In this document: one piece after another, positions 1 to 9,159 of the stretch
Numbering within the stretch: the stretch's first letter is position 1
Layout of the letters: every line of letters begins with the position of its first letter
Assembly (NCBI GenBank): GCA_963773585.1
Contig: CAVZBR010000001.1
Location: 62,001 to 126,000 of the forward strand
DNA length: 64,000 bases
DNA from: CAVXJN01 sp963773585
GTDB lineage: Bacteria > Pseudomonadota > Gammaproteobacteria > JASBUN01
Direction of reading: 5' to 3'
Translations under genes and position numbers: made by a program
Notes under the pieces: generated by a model
The model's input: only the letters and a program-made list of their open reading frames with translations
Told to the model about the DNA's origin: nothing
Database searches by the model: none

Positions 1-1465
1 GCGGTGCGGCAGAGCCGGTCCGATCCGTAATGCTGTTTAACACGTCAGAAAATGCATCAACCAACGCCTGCGGATCAGCGGCGGAAAAATATTGGCCGCG
101 GCTGTTAACTGCTGCGTGCCAGAGGTCGTCCACGTTCGCAGCGACGTCGGGATTCGTGGTGCCCCAATCCTTTGTGCCTGCGACAAGTGCATTGTAATCC
201 GCCGGATAACTCAAATTGCCATTCACGCCGAGACCGACAGTGAAGTTCACCATGTGCTGCCAGTTCGCGGGATCGTTTTGTGGGTCCCAGAAGATGTCTT
301 CTGGTTCACCCGCAGTTCCGTCGCCGTCGAAGTCGCCATTAGAGCGGACAATATAGGTGGGAACATTATCGGTCAGCGTCGGCTTCAGGTCTCTGACCCA
401 GTAGTAGAACGCATTGTCTGCAGCGTTGGAGGAATTGCTGTCCTCGTACGGATGCATGGGAGAATACGTTGTAATACCGAAGCTATTGGTGGGCAATGTG
501 TAGGTTGAGCTCCCACCGTCCTTATTACCTGACACACCATAGCTGCCGTTCCAATAACCGTCGGTCATGGCGACGTGGAAATTCTGTCGGCATGACCGCA
601 TTGTGCTGGAACTGCTAGATGGGTCATCCCGATACGGATCATCCTGCGTGTACTCGTCACCTGCCCGCTCGAATGCGCGCAGCAGTGGTGTGCCGCCGGA
701 CGCGTCGACGTTGTAAAGCCAGGAAAAGAACGCGCTTCGTCCTGTACCTGTGAACTTGGCTAGCGTATTGATGGTGGTACTGTTATTGAGCGCTTGTCGC
801 GCCACGCGCACGTGATCGTTTAGATTCGCGAACGCGCGACTGGCAGCGGATTTGGCAAGTAACTGGCGCGTGCGATAGTAGGAATACCAATTCGCGAAAT
901 TCGTTTTTTCATTGCTGCCACCGGGCCCCGAAGTCGTGCTTACCACGACTTTGCTGTAGCTCGAATCGCTATTGGTGCTGCCGCTGCCATATTTGTAGTA
1001 GTAGGCGGCTTCTGCAGAGCCCGCGTATGCGGTCGAATAGCCTGAGTAATACCAAGTCGGTCTGAAGCTCGTCGAAAGATTTACGGTGCCAGCGCTGGTG
1101 TTATACCCGTCTTTCCAAGCGCCGGTAAAACTCGCATTGGGGAAGCTGGTGCCGTCGGCCTTCATCGGCGGTAGGTATTGTACCGCAGGGTTGTAATACA
1201 TCACGTTGAAGGTACTGGACTTAGCGCGCTTCGTGTTGTAATAGCCGTAGATCGAATCCGGCATGAAGCTCCATGCCATACTTCCGGAGTCATCCATCGT
1301 CAAAATGATGTTCGGCTCTACACCCTGCACTACGTATAAAGGTACGTCACTCACATCGAGCGTGGTTGCGTCCACCTGTTGTGCCGAAAATGCACTCAAC
1401 GACGCGATGCCCGCGGCGGCGACTCGCGTGATCCAACTGCTTTTGTTTTCGTTCTCGTTAGTCAT
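1..1465 (-). CDS. pilY1: PilY1-type pilus tip/assembly protein, 5' part (runs off window)
   Basis: Reading the minus strand from an ATG at 1465 gives an open frame to the window edge. A GGAGG ribosome site lies about 8 nt upstream. The product starts with a short basic N-terminus and an Ala-rich exported segment, followed by a von Willebrand A-like metal site (DDSGSM) about 60 residues in and long Ser/Gly/Tyr-rich stretches, as in PilY1. PilY1 is a calcium-dependent tip adhesin and pilus biogenesis factor. It lies directly downstream of pilX in the usual fimT-pilV-pilW-pilX-pilY1 order. The C-terminal beta-propeller is outside the window. Confidence 0.88.
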   Translation of the reverse strand, partial: MTNENENKSSWITRVAAAGIASLSAFSAQQVDATTLDVSDVPLYVVQGVEPNIILTMDDSGSMAWSFMPDSIYGYYNTKRAKSSTFNVMYYNPAVQYLPPMKADGTSFPNASFTGAWKDGYNTSAGTVNLSTSFRPTWYYSGYSTAYAGSAEAAYYYKYGSGSTNSDSSYSKVVVSTTSGPGGSNEKTNFANWYSYYRTRQLLAKSAASRAFANLNDHVRVARQALNNSTTINTLAKFTGTGRSAFFSWLYNVDASGGTPLLRAFERAGDEYTQDDPYRDDPSSSSSTMRSCRQNFHVAMTDGYWNGSYGVSGNKDGGSSTYTLPTNSFGITTYSPMHPYEDSNSSNAADNAFYYWVRDLKPTLTDNVPTYIVRSNGDFDGDGTAGEPEDIFWDPQNDPANWQHMVNFTVGLGVNGNLSYPADYNALVAGTKDWGTTNPDVAANVDDLWHAAVNSRGQYFSAADPQALVDAFSDVLNSITDRTGSAAP

Positions 1466-1503
1466 GATCGTGCGCCTCCAGCACTGACGGGCATTCGCGG
1501 TAT

Positions 1504-2061
1504 TCAGTTATATCGGTTTGCGACCGTGGCTTGCAGCACGGTGCGAGTATTATCGGATCCGCCGAAGCCGCCGCCGGTGACCTGGTAGTAGTACCAGCCG
1601 ACTCCTTTGGCTAAGGCTTCGGGACTGGAGTCGTCCGGGAAGAAGTAACGTTCTTCGACAACGTAGCGAGGGTCGCGGATCACGCCGGTTAAGTCCGCGG
1701 AATCGGTGGCAGAGCCGGGTAGCACGCCATATTCGAAGCCAGCAGCGGTCCAGTCGAAACTGGGGTCTTCCAGACTTCCTGCGGCACCGAGGGTCCAGAC
1801 ACCGGCGGTACCGGTCGAATCCGGCGTCGGGCGTGAAGCCTGGCCTGAGATCCAATCGGCGCCGGCGCGCAAGGCAGACTCCGCAGCTTGTACGGACAAA
1901 TTCCGATCGCGCATGTTCCCTGCCATTCGTTCTTCGATGGTCACGGTGCGCATAGCGGTGACGCCGATGATGGTCAGAAGCAGGAGCATGATTAGGCTGA
2001 TGACCAGCACCGCGCCACGCTGGTGACGGGAGACCTTTTGAATGGAATTGCCAGTGTGCAT
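1504..2061 (-). CDS. pilX: Minor pilin-associated protein PilX
   Basis: 185 aa. The N-terminus has the PilX pattern: a short basic leader (HQRGAVLV) followed by one hydrophobic helix, then the conserved EERMAGNMRD and QAAESALRAG stretches typical of PilX N-terminal domains. It acts in the inner membrane and periplasm in priming type IV pilus assembly. It sits between pilW and pilY1 with short spacers, so one operon is likely. Confidence 0.9.
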   Translation of the reverse strand: MHTGNSIQKVSRHQRGAVLVISLIMLLLLTIIGVTAMRTVTIEERMAGNMRDRNLSVQAAESALRAGADWISGQASRPTPDSTGTAGVWTLGAAGSLEDPSFDWTAAGFEYGVLPGSATDSADLTGVIRDPRYVVEERYFFPDDSSPEALAKGVGWYYYQVTGGGFGGSDNTRTVLQATVANRYN

Positions 2062-2076
2062 TATGTGTGCCTCAGC

Positions 2077-3033
2077 TCAGAAGTTCTCGTTCCGAAGCGA
2101 GATAGTCGATGTGAATGTATGCCGCAGCCGACGGTCGCCACCGGCTGAGGGGGGGAGAATGTTACCGTCCGCACTGCGCACTGTAAGGGCAACCCGAATG
2201 GCCGTAACGTGGGTTGGATCTACCACCGCGCTGCGGTCGACAAAATAGTCCGGCACCCGGTCGCCGTTGGAATCTTCGCCGTAGACGATCTGAAACGATT
2301 CCACCCCTTCGACGAGCTCGTCCGCCGCCCCGCCGGTAAGCTGCCGGAACAACGAAGGTTCACCGCTGGCGCCCGCGGCGATGAAGTAATTCGCCTCCAC
2401 CGCGCGAAACACGCGCGCAGTTGTGTCGTACCGAAAGGAAAGATCTCCCGTGGCATTACCGGGGCCGACCGCCGGCGTGCTGGCGGAGCTGCTGCCTGCC
2501 GCATGGGCGAGTATTCCCGTGCCGTCCGGATCTCCGGATGTGATTTGGAACAGGTCGGCATGGTGGCAATCGCTGATAACAACCCAGTCGTCTGGATTGA
2601 GGCCGTTGTTGGTCGGTAATGTGACGTTGGAACTCGGTTGGGAGAGCTGTGCTTGCACCGACAGCGCCGTGCCCCGAGCGCCGCGCACAACCAAGGAGTC
2701 GGTTGTGCCGCCCTCGGTACCGTCGACCACGGGAACGGTCTTTACGTCAACGTAGTTGCTGCCGGTCGGGTCGAGATTGTTCTGGAAACTGGCGCTGTCC
2801 ACTTGCGCGCAGCCCCAGAATCCGCCCATGCGCAAGTCGCGGCTCAGCAGGTCGATGGCGAAGCGGCCGTTCTCCTGGACCCGCGCCAAGGCATCGTTGT
2901 TGCGGTAGGTCTGCTTGCTGCTGGTGAAGATCTGCACTACCCCAGCAAGCAAAACTAGACTGATGGTCAAGGCCACCATGATTTCGATCAGGGACATGCC
3001 GGTTTGGCGGTTGTGCGCGTGAATGGCGTTCAT
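2077..3033 (-). CDS. pilW: Type IV pilus minor pilin PilW
   Basis: 318 aa from the ATG at 3033. An upstream start (3153) would add 40 residues before the prepilin leader and is rejected. The leader ends in TGMSLIEIMVAL, a type III prepilin cleavage site with Glu at +5 of the mature protein and a long hydrophobic helix. The C-terminal region is typical of PilW-like minor pilins. The start overlaps the pilV stop by 4 nt (ATGA), which suggests translational coupling. Confidence 0.9.
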   Translation of the reverse strand: MNAIHAHNRQTGMSLIEIMVALTISLVLLAGVVQIFTSSKQTYRNNDALARVQENGRFAIDLLSRDLRMGGFWGCAQVDSASFQNNLDPTGSNYVDVKTVPVVDGTEGGTTDSLVVRGARGTALSVQAQLSQPSSNVTLPTNNGLNPDDWVVISDCHHADLFQITSGDPDGTGILAHAAGSSSASTPAVGPGNATGDLSFRYDTTARVFRAVEANYFIAAGASGEPSLFRQLTGGAADELVEGVESFQIVYGEDSNGDRVPDYFVDRSAVVDPTHVTAIRVALTVRSADGNILPPSAGGDRRLRHTFTSTISLRNENF

Positions 3034-3632
3034 GGTTGGAAGCTCACTACGAAACATTGGAGCGATCCCGTGGGAATATTCGGCGCCACAATTGCGCTCG
3101 CAGTGCCGTCGCAATTCGTTGCGCCTTGGATCGAGCGATCGTCGATCCACCAAATCTTGATAGCGAAGACATCACCTGAGCCAGTGCACTTTGGATCATT
3201 CGGGTTTGGAGCAGGATTCGCTGGTGAATCACCGTCGTTCGGGGATGCATCCGGACAGACGATGCCTACGCCGCTCGGAAGTTGTGCTGCGACGTCTGCA
3301 GCCCAAGCGGCCATATCGTCTTGTGCCAATTGCGTACTATTACAGCCGGCGGTGCTCGTACAGCCGGCAACCGCAGTTGGTGCGGTGGTGCCGGTGTTGT
3401 CGTAAGCACTCAGCCCCGCCCGATTCGCCCGCATACGATCCGCCATATCCGCGGCCAGAATCGTAGCCTGACTGCGCAGATAAGCACTGTGGTTCATGCC
3501 CAAACCGCTGGTCTGTAGTGCTGCCAATCCCAACAGGCCGATCGAGAGCACCAGCACCGCGATCAAAACTTCGATCAGCGTAAAGCCGGCTGACCGGTTG
3601 GGAGGAGAATGTGAATATCGATTCGTAGTCAT
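3030..3632 (-). CDS. pilV: Type IV pilus minor pilin PilV
   Basis: 200 aa. Prepilin leader with AGFTLIEVLIAVLVLS, the classic class-III cleavage site and N-methyl-Phe helix. The LGLAALQTSGL stretch after the helix and the Cys-rich middle part match PilV. It is a minor pilin of the pilus-initiating complex with PilW, PilX, FimT and PilY1. Confidence 0.9.
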   Translation of the reverse strand: MTTNRYSHSPPNRSAGFTLIEVLIAVLVLSIGLLGLAALQTSGLGMNHSAYLRSQATILAADMADRMRANRAGLSAYDNTGTTAPTAVAGCTSTAGCNSTQLAQDDMAAWAADVAAQLPSGVGIVCPDASPNDGDSPANPAPNPNDPKCTGSGDVFAIKIWWIDDRSIQGATNCDGTASAIVAPNIPTGSLQCFVVSFQP

Positions 3633-3644
3633 GGCTCGGATCTG

Positions 3645-4196
3645 TTAACAAGCGCCGGCAGTGACGCTCACGCGCCCCGCCCGCTGAACATCGATGATTT
3701 GCAGTTGATTGCCGGTGCAATCGGGAAAGCGCACGGTTACGACTGCGGTGGTGGCACTGCCGTCCGCCTGAAAGGCGACGCCAGTGCCGGTGGTCTGATT
3801 GATGGCGGGGTTTCCATTCGGAGCATCTTGGACGCGCAGCAAGCAGTCTTCGCCGAATTCGCAGGGCGTACCATCGCCGTCCCCGTCTTCGTCGTAGGCA
3901 CCATTGGCATTGACGTCCGAAAAGACCAACCAACCGTTGGACCAATCGGTTCCGCCGGAACAGCTCTCCGGCGTTGTCGGCGCTGCCGGCCGCGCACAAA
4001 CTACGGCCGGCGTTCCGGCGCGCGCTGCTTCGCTGCGTCCAAGGTTGAGCGAAGCAACCAATTCATTGGCCTGGGTGGAAGCGCGATTGTTCTGTATCAT
4101 GGCGCGATAACTGGGCACTGCGATCGCAGCGAGGATCGCCACCAGGGCAACCACAACCACCAGCTCGATCAAAGTGAATCCGGTCTGCTTTTTCAT
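3645..4196 (-). CDS. fimT: Type II/IV minor pseudopilin FimT/GspH family
   Basis: 183 aa from the ATG at 4196. The longer frame from 4274 puts 26 residues before the prepilin leader and is rejected. The leader MKKQTGFTLIELVVVVAL carries the cleavage site, and the following SLNLGRSEAARAG is characteristic of GspH/FimT. It is the first gene of the pilus operon. The operon promoter probably lies in the 148-bp divergent gap to thiO. Confidence 0.88.
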   Translation of the reverse strand: MKKQTGFTLIELVVVVALVAILAAIAVPSYRAMIQNNRASTQANELVASLNLGRSEAARAGTPAVVCARPAAPTTPESCSGGTDWSNGWLVFSDVNANGAYDEDGDGDGTPCEFGEDCLLRVQDAPNGNPAINQTTGTGVAFQADGSATTAVVTVRFPDCTGNQLQIIDVQRAGRVSVTAGAC

Positions 4197-4344
4197 ATCT
4201 CGGTTGTATCTCTGGGCGCGAGGGAAATCATTATTCTCCCGATGAGCTGTCGGGAATTCCGGATGAGCGGCCATTTGGCTACGACGCGATGACTCCTCGA
4301 GTTCATGCTACCGTGGCTACCTTTCAACGTGACGGACAGCCAGA

Positions 4345-5457
4345 ATGAATGCGCGCAACGGCGCAGATTGCATCGTCATCGGCGGCGGCCTGATCGGTAT
4401 GCTGACCGCCCGCGAATTGGCCATCGCCGGTTTGCGCGTGCACCTCATCGAGCGCGGCGCGATCGGGCAGGAAGCATCCTGGGCAGGCGGAGGGATCCTG
4501 TCGCCGTTGTATCCGTGGCGCTACGGGGACGCCGTTACCCGCTTGGCCGTCTGGGGACAACCCCGTTATCGGGCGTTGGCCGGAGAACTGGAGTCCGAGT
4601 CCGGGGTTGATTCGGAGTGGACGCCATCGGGCATGTTGTTACTGGAGGTCGTCGACGAAAGCGATGCCGAAGCGTGGAGCCGCCGGTTCGATGTTCAGCT
4701 GGAACGAGTCGCTCGTGAAGATTTCCAGGGACTGGAACCGGGCCTGGCGGCGAGCGAGGCCGCCGGCGTGTGGATGCCCCAGGTGGCGCAAGTGCGCAAT
4801 CCTCGTTTGGTGCAGGCGTTGCGCGGCGCGCTCGCGGCCCACGGCATCAGCAGTGAGGAGCACTCGCCGGTGGAGTCGGTGCTGATCGATTCCGGGCGCG
4901 TTCGCGGTGTGCGGGTGGCAGGCCAAGACCGTTCTGCCGAACGCGTGGTCATCGCCGGTGGCGCTTGGAGCGGCGAGCTGCTGCGCGATATCGGCCGAGC
5001 GCTGCCGGTCGAGCCTGTCCGTGGGCAAATGATGGTGTTCCGGGCCGAGCCCGGCGTGGTCCGACACATCGTGCTCAGCCAAGGCCGCTATCTGATTCCC
5101 CGCCGCGACGGTCGTGTGCTGGTGGGGAGCACACTGGAGCGGGTAGGGTTCGATAAATCGACCACGGAGGAGGCGCGGCGTACCTTATATAGCGCGGCGC
5201 TGGACATGGTGCCGGCACTGGCGGGCTATCCCGTCGAGCGTCATTGGAGTGGTTTGCGGCCGGGTTCTCCCGATGGCGTGCCTTTCATCGGAAAATTTCA
5301 TAATATCAGCGGGTTATATGTCAACGCCGGACATTATCGCAACGGCGTCGTATTGGGGCCGGCCTCTGCTCGGTTGCTGGCCGATCTGCTGATGGATCGG
5401 GAGCCAATTGTCGACCCGGAGCCCTATATGGCTGCCTTATCGGCGACGGCAATGTGA
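4345..5457 (+). CDS. thiO: Glycine oxidase ThiO (FAD-dependent)
   Basis: 370 aa, the family length. The N-terminal dinucleotide fold (IVIGGGLIG, then E at the end of beta-2) binds FAD. The GQEASWAGGGILSP motif is characteristic of ThiO/DAO-type oxidases. The C-terminus has the second FAD contact region (WSGLRPGSPDGVPFIG, then NAGHYRNGVVLGP). It oxidises glycine to iminoglycine for the thiazole part of thiamine. It is transcribed alone, divergent from fimT. Confidence 0.88.
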   Translation: MNARNGADCIVIGGGLIGMLTARELAIAGLRVHLIERGAIGQEASWAGGGILSPLYPWRYGDAVTRLAVWGQPRYRALAGELESESGVDSEWTPSGMLLLEVVDESDAEAWSRRFDVQLERVAREDFQGLEPGLAASEAAGVWMPQVAQVRNPRLVQALRGALAAHGISSEEHSPVESVLIDSGRVRGVRVAGQDRSAERVVIAGGAWSGELLRDIGRALPVEPVRGQMMVFRAEPGVVRHIVLSQGRYLIPRRDGRVLVGSTLERVGFDKSTTEEARRTLYSAALDMVPALAGYPVERHWSGLRPGSPDGVPFIGKFHNISGLYVNAGHYRNGVVLGPASARLLADLLMDREPIVDPEPYMAALSATAM

Positions 5458-5534
5458 CGCCCAGCACCTGAAAACGCGCCGCCGAAAACGGTTAATTCTG
5501 TGAAATAGTGTGAGAAATCAAGTAATACCGGACA

Positions 5535-5564
5535 TAGACTTCCTCTAATGTTTATGCCTATACT
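5535..5564 (+). promoter_or_regulatory. Possible sigma70 promoter before the Fur-family gene
   Basis: TAGACT (5535-5540) and TATACT (5559-5564) are separated by 18 bp. The predicted start would lie within a few bases of the ATG at 5572, so the mRNA may have almost no leader. Only weak pattern evidence. Confidence 0.3.
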
Positions 5565-5571
5565 GTCACAT

Positions 5572-6012
5572 ATGTCAGAAGAACTTGCACCATGCCAGGT
5601 CGATAAGCAGACGATCACCGAGACACTGCAGGCCCATCATATCCAGCCTACGCAGCAGCGCCTCGAGATCGCCCAGTTGCTGCTTGCGCAACCGCAACAC
5701 ATGTCCGCGGAGCAGGTCCTGGCGGCCGTCAATACCAAAGGCAACGTCGTTTCCAAGGCTACTGTCTACAACACGCTGGGCCTGTTCGCGGCGAAGGGCT
5801 TGGTGCATGAAGTGATCGTGGATCCGAACCGGGTTTTCTACGATTCCAACACAGCCCCGCACCACCATTTCTACAATGTCGATACCGGCGAATTGACCGA
5901 CATCCAGGCCGGCGAGGTGGGCATCAACAATCTGCCTCAGCTTCCGCCGGGCACCGAGCCCGACAGCGTGGAAGTGATCATCCGCGTACGACCCGAACGC
6001 AGCCGCGTCTGA
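5572..6012 (+). CDS. Fur-family metalloregulator (PerR/Irr-like)
   Basis: 146 aa. Winged-helix DNA-binding domain with TQQRLEIAQLLL and SKATVYNTLGLFAAKGLV (recognition helix), then a His-rich regulatory-metal segment (APHHHFYNVDTGEL). The CxxC pairs that hold structural zinc in Fur are absent, which resembles Irr- and some PerR-type members. An in-frame ATG at 5548 would add 8 residues; I chose the ATG at 5572. The target and metal cannot be told from sequence. Confidence 0.8.
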   Translation: MSEELAPCQVDKQTITETLQAHHIQPTQQRLEIAQLLLAQPQHMSAEQVLAAVNTKGNVVSKATVYNTLGLFAAKGLVHEVIVDPNRVFYDSNTAPHHHFYNVDTGELTDIQAGEVGINNLPQLPPGTEPDSVEVIIRVRPERSRV

Positions 6013-6090
6013 CATCTCGCGTCTCCACCCCGCTTAGAGTTTCGTTTATACTGCGCCTTCCCTCGGGCGCATGCCCAGCCGCTTTTCCAT

Positions 6091-6166
<76 letters not shown>

Positions 6167-7381
6167 TACATTGCGGTCGTTTGCCGCACCGCTAGGCGCG
6201 TTTTCAGAGCGAATGGGTATTGGCCCTCTGGCTCCGTGCCCAGTGCCGCCAAACCACGTTCCATCGTCCGTGACGTCTGTACGCGTTTCGTTCCCGGTTT
6301 GGCGATCACATTTCCCGGCCCATGCAAATCCTCTCGTTGTGGGCTGCCACCGCAGCACTCATCCGGCTGTGACGACTCGCTCGCGAACTCGCTCGCGGTT
6401 TGCGACTACGCCGATAAAGTGGGCGGTGGGTCTCTCCCTCCCAATATGCTGCAAACGGTTTTCCGCGCGTCGCAGAAGGGACGCGCCTTCGCACGTTTCG
6501 CCTCCAGTTTGACTCACGCGGCGCCGTGCGCAACCGGCGCAGCGTACTACCCGGTTCGCTTGTTCCATGCTCCCGACGGCTCATCCGCGCGGGGTGTCGC
6601 ACAGCCGGTTCCCGGATGTTGTTGGCACAACCCTGCTTCTGAGGAATGACGCGGTGGTCCCGATTCAATGTGATCGGTCCCATCGCGAGAGCTCGTATAG
6701 GGCTATACCGGCGGCAACTGTCATGGCAGGACATGCCAAGCGTCGGGCAAGGCCCGAAACAAATCCCGCACGGCGAGATACGTCGCCGACGAGCGCGCCC
6801 AGTTCATTCCACCGCCAGCGCCTTGAACCCCCGGGGTGGCCGCGGCCAAACTCGCTGTGCCTGCGAGATTGATGCGCCCATTGAAACTGGTCAACCAGGC
6901 GCTGCCGCCAAATCGCAGCATCGTGCCGGAAGCGAGATTTGTCTCGCTGAGCCTGATAGCCAGCGGTTGGCCAACGTATTGCAGGGCAGCAATTCGAAGT
7001 TTTGCGCCGCCGGCACCCGGATTGGATTCGACAGCTCCGGCCATCCTACTGCCGCCATTATCCCGACCCATCAAAACTTCCGTCGAGGCGCTACGCTTAG
7101 GTTGTCGGTGAACCGGCCTCAATGTTTTCCCGTCGGCCGGCCCGCAGGTACAGGAAGGCTTTGCAAAGGTGCGCCCGTTACATGTTTCGGACAGAAACAC
7201 CCGGTTCTTCGGGGCCGTGTCGAACTGACACAGTTCCCAAGCACACTTCTAGCCGAATCCGGAACTCCAGGAGATTTCCTGTTAATTCAGACATCTATCG
7301 CGGTACTCGGGGCTGGCACAGAACGTGCGTCAGAGTTCACGAAACTAACCCGAGACACGCGTTCGCAGGAGGTGACCACCC
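6167..7381. other. 1.2-kb region without a recognisable gene
   Basis: Between tRNA-Thr and the Rieske operon several open frames exist on both strands (for example a 159-codon minus frame ending near 6721). None has a convincing ribosome site, domain or natural composition; most are Arg/Pro-rich as expected of GC-rich non-coding DNA. The position just after a tRNA would suit decayed insertion material, but no att repeat or integrase is visible. The last 70 bp hold a sigma54-like promoter and a strong ribosome site. Confidence 0.5.
7314..7329 (+). promoter_or_regulatory. Candidate sigma54 (-24/-12) promoter of the Rieske operon
   Basis: TGGCACAGAACGTGCG keeps the invariant GG and GC with 10 bp between and a perfect TGGCAC. 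The -12 element is GTGC rather than TTGC, so it is the weakest of the six sites proposed here. Transcription would begin near 7340, about 40 nt before the ATG. Confidence 0.5.
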
Positions 7382-8590
7382 ATGGCACGCAATTCCACAC
7401 AATGGCTTACCAAGCCGAATCTGCCGGACACCCATTACGTCGACACCGCTATCTATACCAGCGAAGAGCTATTCCATGAGGAGCAGGAAAAGATCTTCAA
7501 TAAAGTGTGGATTATCGCCTGTCACGAGAGTGAGATTCCGAACAAATTCGACTACCGGACTTTCCATCACCCCGGTGGCGAAAACCTAATTATTGTGCGC
7601 GGTGATGACGACAAGGTTCGCGCTTTCTACAACATCTGTCCTCATCGCGGGAACACGATTCTTTACGACCCAGCCGGCAATGCCAAGCGCATGACCTGCA
7701 TTTTCCATTCATGGTCGTTCGACACCAAGGGCGAATGCGTCGACATTCCGCGCGGCACTGAAGGCTATGGCGAGCGTTATTGCAAAGGCGATGCGTCGCT
7801 ACGTGAAGTCAAATGCGACATGGGCTACGGCGGTTTCGTGTGGGTGAACATCGACGACAACTGCATGCCGCTGAAGGAATACATCGGCGAGGCACTGAGT
7901 CTGCTCGAAGAATCCCTCGAGCCCGAGCTGGAAGTATTCAGTTATCACAAGGCGGTAGTGAACACGAATTACAAGCTGTGGCACGACACCAACAGCGAGT
8001 TCTACCACGATTTCCTGCATTACTTTAATCGCATCACCGGCATGATGCAGCCGGGCTATTACGACCGCATGTATACCGGATACAAAAACGGACATGCGTC
8101 GGTGGGTTCGATGGAAGTCAAATACGACGCCTATGAAGGCAGCGCCCAGCGCGGGGTAGGCTGGCCGGGTCTGGCGCCCGGCGGCTGGTTGTTGATCGAT
8201 CTGTTCCCGGGCATGACCTATAACCTGCGCACGTCGGTGCTGCGCATGGATACTGCAATACCGTTGGGTCCGAACAAGGTCATCATCGAATTCCGCGGCC
8301 TCGGACTGAAGAGCGACACCCCGGAGGAACGCGCCGAACGTATCCGCGACCACAACACCATTTGGGGTCCGTTTGGACGCAACCTCCACGAAGACCTTTT
8401 GGCAGTTTATGGCCAGGGTCGCGCCATGCAGGAAGGAACCGACAGTAAGTGGGTGATCCATGGGCGTGAAGAGGGCAATACGATTCATGACGAAATCGGC
8501 ATGCGCCACTTCTACGCGGAGTGGAGCCGCCTCATGGGCCGCAAGGCATCGAACCCGAGCGAGCCGGCTGGGAAGTCGGAAGCTGCCTGA
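7382..8590 (+). CDS. Rieske non-heme iron oxygenase, alpha (catalytic) subunit
   Basis: 402 aa, preceded by a strong AGGAGGTGA ribosome site. The Rieske [2Fe-2S] site is C86-x-H88 ... C106-x2-H109 with a 17-residue spacer. The mononuclear iron site is visible as E206-F-Y-H209 ... H213, with D338 (in HEDLLAVYGQG) as the likely carboxylate. The C-terminal HDEIGMRHFYAEW is typical of ring-hydroxylating oxygenase alpha subunits. H209 and H213 are three residues apart; four is the common spacing. It heads a set with a beta subunit, reductase and Rieske ferredoxins, then an ABC importer and C1-THF genes. The substrate is unknown. C1/sulfonate context suggests a methylated substrate such as methanesulfonate, by inference only. 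Confidence 0.9.
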   Translation: MARNSTQWLTKPNLPDTHYVDTAIYTSEELFHEEQEKIFNKVWIIACHESEIPNKFDYRTFHHPGGENLIIVRGDDDKVRAFYNICPHRGNTILYDPAGNAKRMTCIFHSWSFDTKGECVDIPRGTEGYGERYCKGDASLREVKCDMGYGGFVWVNIDDNCMPLKEYIGEALSLLEESLEPELEVFSYHKAVVNTNYKLWHDTNSEFYHDFLHYFNRITGMMQPGYYDRMYTGYKNGHASVGSMEVKYDAYEGSAQRGVGWPGLAPGGWLLIDLFPGMTYNLRTSVLRMDTAIPLGPNKVIIEFRGLGLKSDTPEERAERIRDHNTIWGPFGRNLHEDLLAVYGQGRAMQEGTDSKWVIHGREEGNTIHDEIGMRHFYAEWSRLMGRKASNPSEPAGKSEAA

Positions 8591-8602
8591 GACGGAGTAC
8601 GG

Positions 8603-8627
8603 TTGCGGGAGCGCTGCGCTCCCGCAA
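8603..8627 (+). other. Intergenic stem-loop between oxygenase alpha and beta genes
   Basis: Perfect 11-bp stem (TTGCGGGAGCG / CGCTCCCGCAA) with a 3-nt loop in the 86-nt gap between the two subunit genes. There is no T-run after it, so mRNA processing, stabilisation or partial attenuation is more likely than full termination. Confidence 0.6.
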
Positions 8628-8676
8628 TCAATCGAGCAGTCGTTGATTGCAATTGAGTCGTGAGGAGAATTTGGCA

Positions 8677-9138
8677 ATGAATCCCCGTGAACAAGTCGAA
8701 AGCCTGGTTTATCGGTCGTGCATGGCTTTGGACGACTCGAATTTCGATGATTACCTGAAACTATGCGACGACGGTTATCACTACAAGATCACCGCGTACT
8801 CGCCCGAGATCCGAAAGGAAATGACTTGGCTGGAACATGACAAGCCGGGTATGAGCCAGCTGTTCAAACAGCTGCCGCGTCATAACAGCGACAGCTCGCC
8901 GTTGAGCCGCCACGCGACCATCTACACTGTGAATTTCAACGACAAAAATGACGAGGCCGAAGTCGTGTCGGCGCTGCAAGTGTTCAAAACGACGCTGGAC
9001 GGCGGCACTACCGAGCTCTACGCAGTCGGCAAGATGCACGACAAAATCAAGCTCAACGGAAATGGCGCAACGCTCGTCAGCCGCAACATCAAGTTAGATA
9101 CCCGGCAACTCGGTATCGGCCACCACGTTCCTTTCTGA
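8677..9138 (+). CDS. Rieske oxygenase beta (small) subunit
   Basis: 153 aa from the ATG at 8677, preceded by GAGGAG. An upstream start at 8647 is not supported. The sequence has the cystatin/SnoaL-like fold pattern of ring-hydroxylating oxygenase beta subunits: an N-terminal helix with an LDD...YL..CDD motif and a C-terminal R-x-I-KLDTRQL strand. Beta subunits are structural in alpha3beta3 oxygenases. Presence of a beta subunit separates this enzyme from alpha-only demethylases such as GbcA-type enzymes. Confidence 0.85.
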   Translation: MNPREQVESLVYRSCMALDDSNFDDYLKLCDDGYHYKITAYSPEIRKEMTWLEHDKPGMSQLFKQLPRHNSDSSPLSRHATIYTVNFNDKNDEAEVVSALQVFKTTLDGGTTELYAVGKMHDKIKLNGNGATLVSRNIKLDTRQLGIGHHVPF

Positions 9139-9159
9139 ACCGCGACCGAAGAGCAGCTG

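Noticed and set aside
6968..6983. Sigma54-like TGGCCAACGTATTGCA
   Set aside because: Spacing is right but the TGGCAC block is poor and it lies 400 bp before the oxygenase with a better-placed site at 7314.
6646..7479. 277-codon plus-strand frame leading into the oxygenase start
   Set aside because: It overlaps the oxygenase gene in another frame, is Arg-rich and has no ribosome site or domain.
7382..8590. Naming the oxygenase MsmA (methanesulfonate monooxygenase)
   Set aside because: Context fits, but the 17-residue Rieske spacer is the ordinary one and I recall a longer spacer for described MsmA proteins. No family-specific residue could be verified, so no gene symbol is given.
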